The position numbers and the translations under genes were made by a program. DNA of 64,000 nucleotides from Eupeodes corollae. Lineage: Eukaryota > Arthropoda > Insecta > Diptera > Syrphidae. The notes under the pieces are model-generated. The model saw nothing but the letters and a program-made list of their open reading frames with translations, was not told where the DNA came from and made no database searches. The stretch lies in assembly GCF_945859685.1 (NCBI RefSeq), contig NC_079149.1, forward strand, positions 100,838,863 through 100,902,862, written 5' to 3'. Positions 59,501 to 64,000 of the stretch are shown piece after piece; the stretch's first letter is position 1; every line of letters starts with the position of its first letter.

Positions 59501-62500
59501 CTAGACGAAAATCAAATCACACCCAAAACCATCACCTGATCCTTCCCAACCCCCAAAATCGATCAAGACTTCAAAATAGATACTTGACATGTACTAGAAA
59601 AAGATACTCCTAATCAAGATCTATCATTATAGATACAGATGAGTCATTTTGGAGCATCCTGAAGGATTTTTGATGTTCTAGACGAAAATCAAATCACACC
59701 CAAAACCATCACCTGATCCTTCCCAACCCCCAAAATCGATCAAGACTTCAAAATAGATACTTGACATGTACTAGAAAAAGATACTCCTAATCAAGATCTA
59801 TCATTATAGATATAGATGAGTCATTTTGGAGCATCCTGAAGGATTTTTGATGTTCTAGACGAAAATCAAATCACACCCAAAACCATCACCTGATCCTTCC
59901 CAACCCCCAAAATCGATCAAGACTTCAAAATAGATACTTGACATGTACTAGAAAAAGATACTCCTAATCAAGATCTATCATTATAGATATAGATGAGTCA
60001 TTTTGGAGCATCCTGAAGGATTTTTGATGTTCTAGACGAAAATCAAATCACACCCAAAACCATCACCTGATCCTTCCCAACCCCTAAAATCGATCAAGAC
60101 TTCAAAATAGATACTTGACATGTACTAGAAAAAGATACTCCTAATCAAGATCTATCATTATAGATATAGATGAGTCATTTTGGAGCATCCTGAAGGATTT
60201 TTGATGTTCTAGACGAAAATCAAATCACACCCAAAACCATCACCTGATCCTTCCCAACCCCCAAAATCGATCATGACTTCAAAATAGATGCTTGACATGT
60301 ACTAGAATAAGATACTCCTAATCAAGATCTATCATTATAGATATAGATGAGTCATTTTGGAGCATCCTGAAGGATTGTTGATGTTCTAGACGAAAATCAA
60401 ATCACACCCAAAACCATCACCTGATCTTTCCCAACCCCCAAAATCGATCAAGACTTCAAAATAGATACTTGACATGTACTAGAAAAAGATACTCCTAATC
60501 AAGATCTATCATTATAGATATAGATGAGTCATTTTGGAGCATCCTGAAGGATTTTTGATGTTCTAGACGAAAATCAAATCACACCCAAAACCATCACCTG
60601 ATCCTTCCCAACCCCCAAAATCGATCAAGACTTCAAAATAGATACTTGACATGTACTAGAAAAAGATACTCCTAATCAAGATCTATCATTATAGATATAG
60701 ATGAGTCATTTTGGAGCATCCTGAAGGATTTTTGATGTTCTAGACGAAAATCAAATCACACCCAAAACCATCACCTGATCCTTCCCAACCCCCAAAATCG
60801 ATCAAGACTTCAAAATAGATACTTGACATGTACTAGAAAAAGATACTCCTAATCAAGATCTATCATTATAGATATAGATGAGTCATTTTGGAGCATCCTG
60901 AAGGATTTTTGATGTTCTAGACGAAAATCAAATCACACCCAAAACCATCACCTGATCCTTCCCAACCCCCAAAATCGATCAAGACTTCAAAATAGATACT
61001 TGACATGTACTAGAAAAAGATACTCCTAATCAAGATCTATCATTATAGATATAGATGAGTCATTTTGGAGCATCCTGAAGGATTTTTGATGTTCTAGACG
61101 AAAATCAAATCACACCCAAAACCATCACCTGATCCTTCCCAACCCCCAAAATCGATCAAGACTTCAAAATAGATACTTGACATGTACTAGAAAAAGATAC
61201 TCCTAATCAAGATCTATCATTATAGATATAGATGAGTCATTTTGGAGCATCCTGAAGGATTTTTGATGTTCTAGACGAAAATCAAATCACACCCAAAACC
61301 ATCACCTGATCCTTCCCAACCCCCAAAATCGATCAAGACTTTAAAATAGATACTTGACATGTACTAGAAAAAGATACTCCTAATCAAGATCTATCATTAT
61401 AGATATAGATGAGTCATTTTGGAGCATCCTGAAGGATTTTTGATGTTCTAGACGAAAATCAAATCACACCCAAAACCATCACCTGATCCTTCCCAACCCC
61501 CAAAATCGATCAAGACTTCAAAATAGATACTTGACATGTACTAGAAAAAGATACTCCTAATCAAGATCTATCATTATAGATATAGATGAGTCATTTTGGA
61601 GCATCCTGAAGGATTTTTGATGTTCTAGACGAAAATCAAATCACACCCAAAACCATCACCTGATCCTTCCCAACCCCCAAAATCGATCAAGACTTCAAAA
61701 TAGATACTTGACTTGTACTAGAAAAAGATACTCCTAATCAAGATCTATCATTATAGATATAGATGAGTCATTTTGGAGCATCCTGAAGGATTTTTGATGT
61801 TCTAGACGAAAATCAAATCACACCCAAAACCATCACCTGATCCTTCCCAACCCCCAAAATCGATCAAGACTTCAAAATAGATACTTGACATGTACTAGAA
61901 AAAGATACTCCTAATCAAGATCTATCATTATAGATATAGATGAGTCATTTTGGAGCATCCTGAAGGATTTTTGATGTTCTAGACGAAAATCAAATCACAC
62001 CCAAAACCATCACCTGATCCTTCCCAACCCCCAAAATCGATCAAGACTTCAAAATAGATACTTGACATGTACTAGAAAAAGATACTCCTAATCAAGATCT
62101 ATCATTATAGATATAGATGAGTCATTTTGGAGCATCCTGAAGGATTTTTGATGTTCTAGACGAAAATCAAATCACACCCAAAACCATCACCTGATCCTTC
62201 CCAACCCCCAAAATCGATCAAGACTTCAAAATAGATACTTGACATGTACTAGAAAAAGATACTCCTAATCAAGATCTATCATTATAGATATAGATGAGTC
62301 ATTTTGGAGCATCCTGAAGGATTTTTGATGTTTTAGACGAAAATCAAATCACACCCAAAACCATCACCTGATCCTTCCCAACCCCCAAAATCGATCAAGA
62401 CTTCAAAATAGATACTTGACATGTACTAGAAAAAGATACTCCTAATCAAGATCTCTCATTATAGATATAGATGAGTCATTTTGGAGCATCCTGAAGGATT

Positions 62501-64000
62501 TTTGATGTTCTAGACGAAAATCAAATCACACCCAAAACCATCACCTGATCCTTCCCAACCCCCAAAATCGATCAAGACTTCAAAATAGATACTTGACATG
62601 TACTAGAAAAAGATACTCCTAATCAAGATCTATCATTATAGATATAGATGAGTCATTTTGGAGCATCCTGAAAGATTTTTGATGTTCTAGACGAAAATAA
62701 AATCACACCCAAAACCATCACCTGATCCTTCCCAACCCCCAAAATCGATCAAGACTTTTAAAATAGATACTTGACATGTACTAGAAAAAGATACTCCTAA
62801 TCAAGATCTATCATTATAGATATAGATGAGTCATTTTGGATCATCCTGAAGGATTTTTTTATGTTCTAGACGAAAATCAAATCACACCCAAAACCATCAC
62901 CTGATCCTTCCCAACCCCCAAAATCGATCAAGACTTCAAAATAGATACTTGACATGTACTAGAAAAAGATACTCCTAATCAAGATCTATCATTATAGATA
63001 TAGATGGGTCATTTTGGAGCATCCTGAAGGATTTTTGATGTTCTAGACGAAAATCAAATCACACCCAAAACCATCACCTGATCCTTCCCAACCCCCAAAA
63101 TCGATCAAGACTTCAAAATAGATACTTGACATGTACTAGAAAAAGATACTCCTAATCAAGATCTATCATTATAGATATAGATGAGTCATTTTGGAGCATC
63201 CTGAAGGATTTTTGATGTTCTAGACGAAAATCAAATCACACCCAAAACCATCACCTGATCCTTCCCAACCCCCAAAATTGATCAAGACTTCAAAAAAGAT
63301 ACTTGACATGTACTAGAAAAAGATACTCCTAATCAAGATCTATCATTATAGATATAGATGAGTCATTTTGGAGCATCCTGAAGGATTTTTGATGTTCTAG
63401 ACGAAAATCAAATCACACCCAAAACCATCACCTGATCCTTCCCAACCCCCAAAATCGATCAAGGGTTCAAAATAGATACTTGACTTGTACTAGAAAAAGA
63501 TACTCCTAATCAAGTCTATCATTATAGATATAGATGAGTCATTTTGGAGCATCCTGAAGGATTTTTGATGTTCTAGACGAAAATCAAATCACACCCAAAA
63601 CCATCACCTGATCCTTCCCAACCCCCAAAATCGATCAGGGGTTCAAAATAGATACTTGACTTGTACTAGAAAAAGATACTCCTAATCAAGATCTATCATT
63701 ATAGATATAGATGAGTCATTTAGAAGCATCCTGAAGGATTTTTGATGTTCTAGACGAAAATCAAATCACACCCAAAACCATCACCTGATCCTTCCCAACC
63801 CCTAAAATCTATCAAGAGTTCAAAATAGATACTTGACTTGTACTAGAAAAAGATACTCCTAATCAAGATCTATCATTATAGATATAGATGAGTCATTTAG
63901 AAGCATCCTGAAGGATTTTTGATGTTCTAGACGAAAATCAAATCACACCCAAAATCATCACCTGATCCTTCCCAAACCCCAAAATCTATCAAGACTTCAA

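Larger units (their letters stand above)
41538..64000. repeat. 177-bp satellite DNA array, about 127 monomers
   Basis: Monomer starts (TGACATGTACTAG) fall at 41538, 41715, 41892 and 42069, a constant 177 bases, and the pattern continues without interruption to the end of the window (22,463 bases). Most monomers differ by only a few bases. Two subfamilies are linked to paired differences: GACTTC with TGACATG, and GGGTTC with TGACTTG about 15 bases later. Each monomer contains AGATCT, TCTAGA and ATCGAT sites, a short hairpin (ATCTAT-CATT-ATAGAT) and a C-rich stretch. 177 is divisible by three, yet no long frame runs through the array, so it is non-coding. Occasional indels occur, such as a 4-base loss near 52160 and single-base losses at about 43350, 49711, 57141 and 63514. 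No inserted transposon was seen. It is probably centromeric or pericentromeric. Confidence 0.97.

Noticed and set aside
41538..64000. Regular repeats as a CRISPR array
   Set aside because: The units are 177 bases of nearly identical sequence with no unique spacers, in a eukaryotic transposon-rich setting. This is satellite DNA.
41538..64000. CENP-B box in the satellite monomer
   Set aside because: The complement contains TTTCGTCTAGAAC, which shares TTCG with the box, but the required A and CGGG core positions do not match.

Overview
This is a eukaryotic window, almost certainly from an insect and probably a fly. It is AT-rich, has no recognisable intact host gene, and is packed with decayed transposons: DD41D (rosa-type) and Tc1-type Tc1/mariner elements, jockey/CR1-like, RTE-like and I/LOA-like non-LTR retrotransposons, and Helentron-like (INE-1/DINE-1-like) repeats. 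No prokaryotic signature, tRNA, rRNA or CRISPR array was seen. The setting looks like pericentromeric or otherwise heterochromatic DNA next to a large satellite block. The species cannot be named from the sequence alone.

Layout. 1-5.5 kb: mostly anonymous AT-rich DNA, with one frameshifted remnant of an uncharacterised arthropod protein family (about 455-1560) and a degenerate short tandem repeat (1.86-2.26 kb). 5.5-12.3 kb: several Helentron-like repeats in both orientations, a broken transposase-like gene (6.9-8.56 kb) and a jockey-type fragment (9.6-10.3 kb). 12.3-17 kb: anonymous DNA, a 13-bp perfect hairpin with a TTCG loop, and a jockey-type fragment. 17.1-21.6 kb: an I/LOA-like element (RT, RNase H, zinc knuckle) and an RTE-like element, both on the minus strand. 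22.5-23.7 kb: a near-complete Helentron-like copy. 25-29 kb: a jockey-type RT fragment, a dead Tc1-like transposon and a DD41D transposon with one frameshift. 31-33.3 kb: a second DD41D element carrying a nested 1.3-kb element with about 120-bp terminal inverted repeats and a truncated XPG/PIN-like nuclease reading frame. 33.3-41.3 kb: two inverted copies of a jockey 3' end plus its flank, with another jockey-type element between them and a structurally complete DD41D transposon (TIRs and TA duplication) inserted in the right-hand copy.

41,338-41,537 is exactly 200 N. From 41,538 to the end of the window lies an uninterrupted tandem array of a 177-bp satellite, about 127 copies. It contains two monomer subfamilies and clear higher-order duplications of 15, 7, 7 and 6 monomers.

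Nothing here forms an operon or pathway; the story is layered insertion, decay and satellite amplification. The two most unusual items are the nested TIR element with a nuclease fragment and the internal organisation of the satellite.
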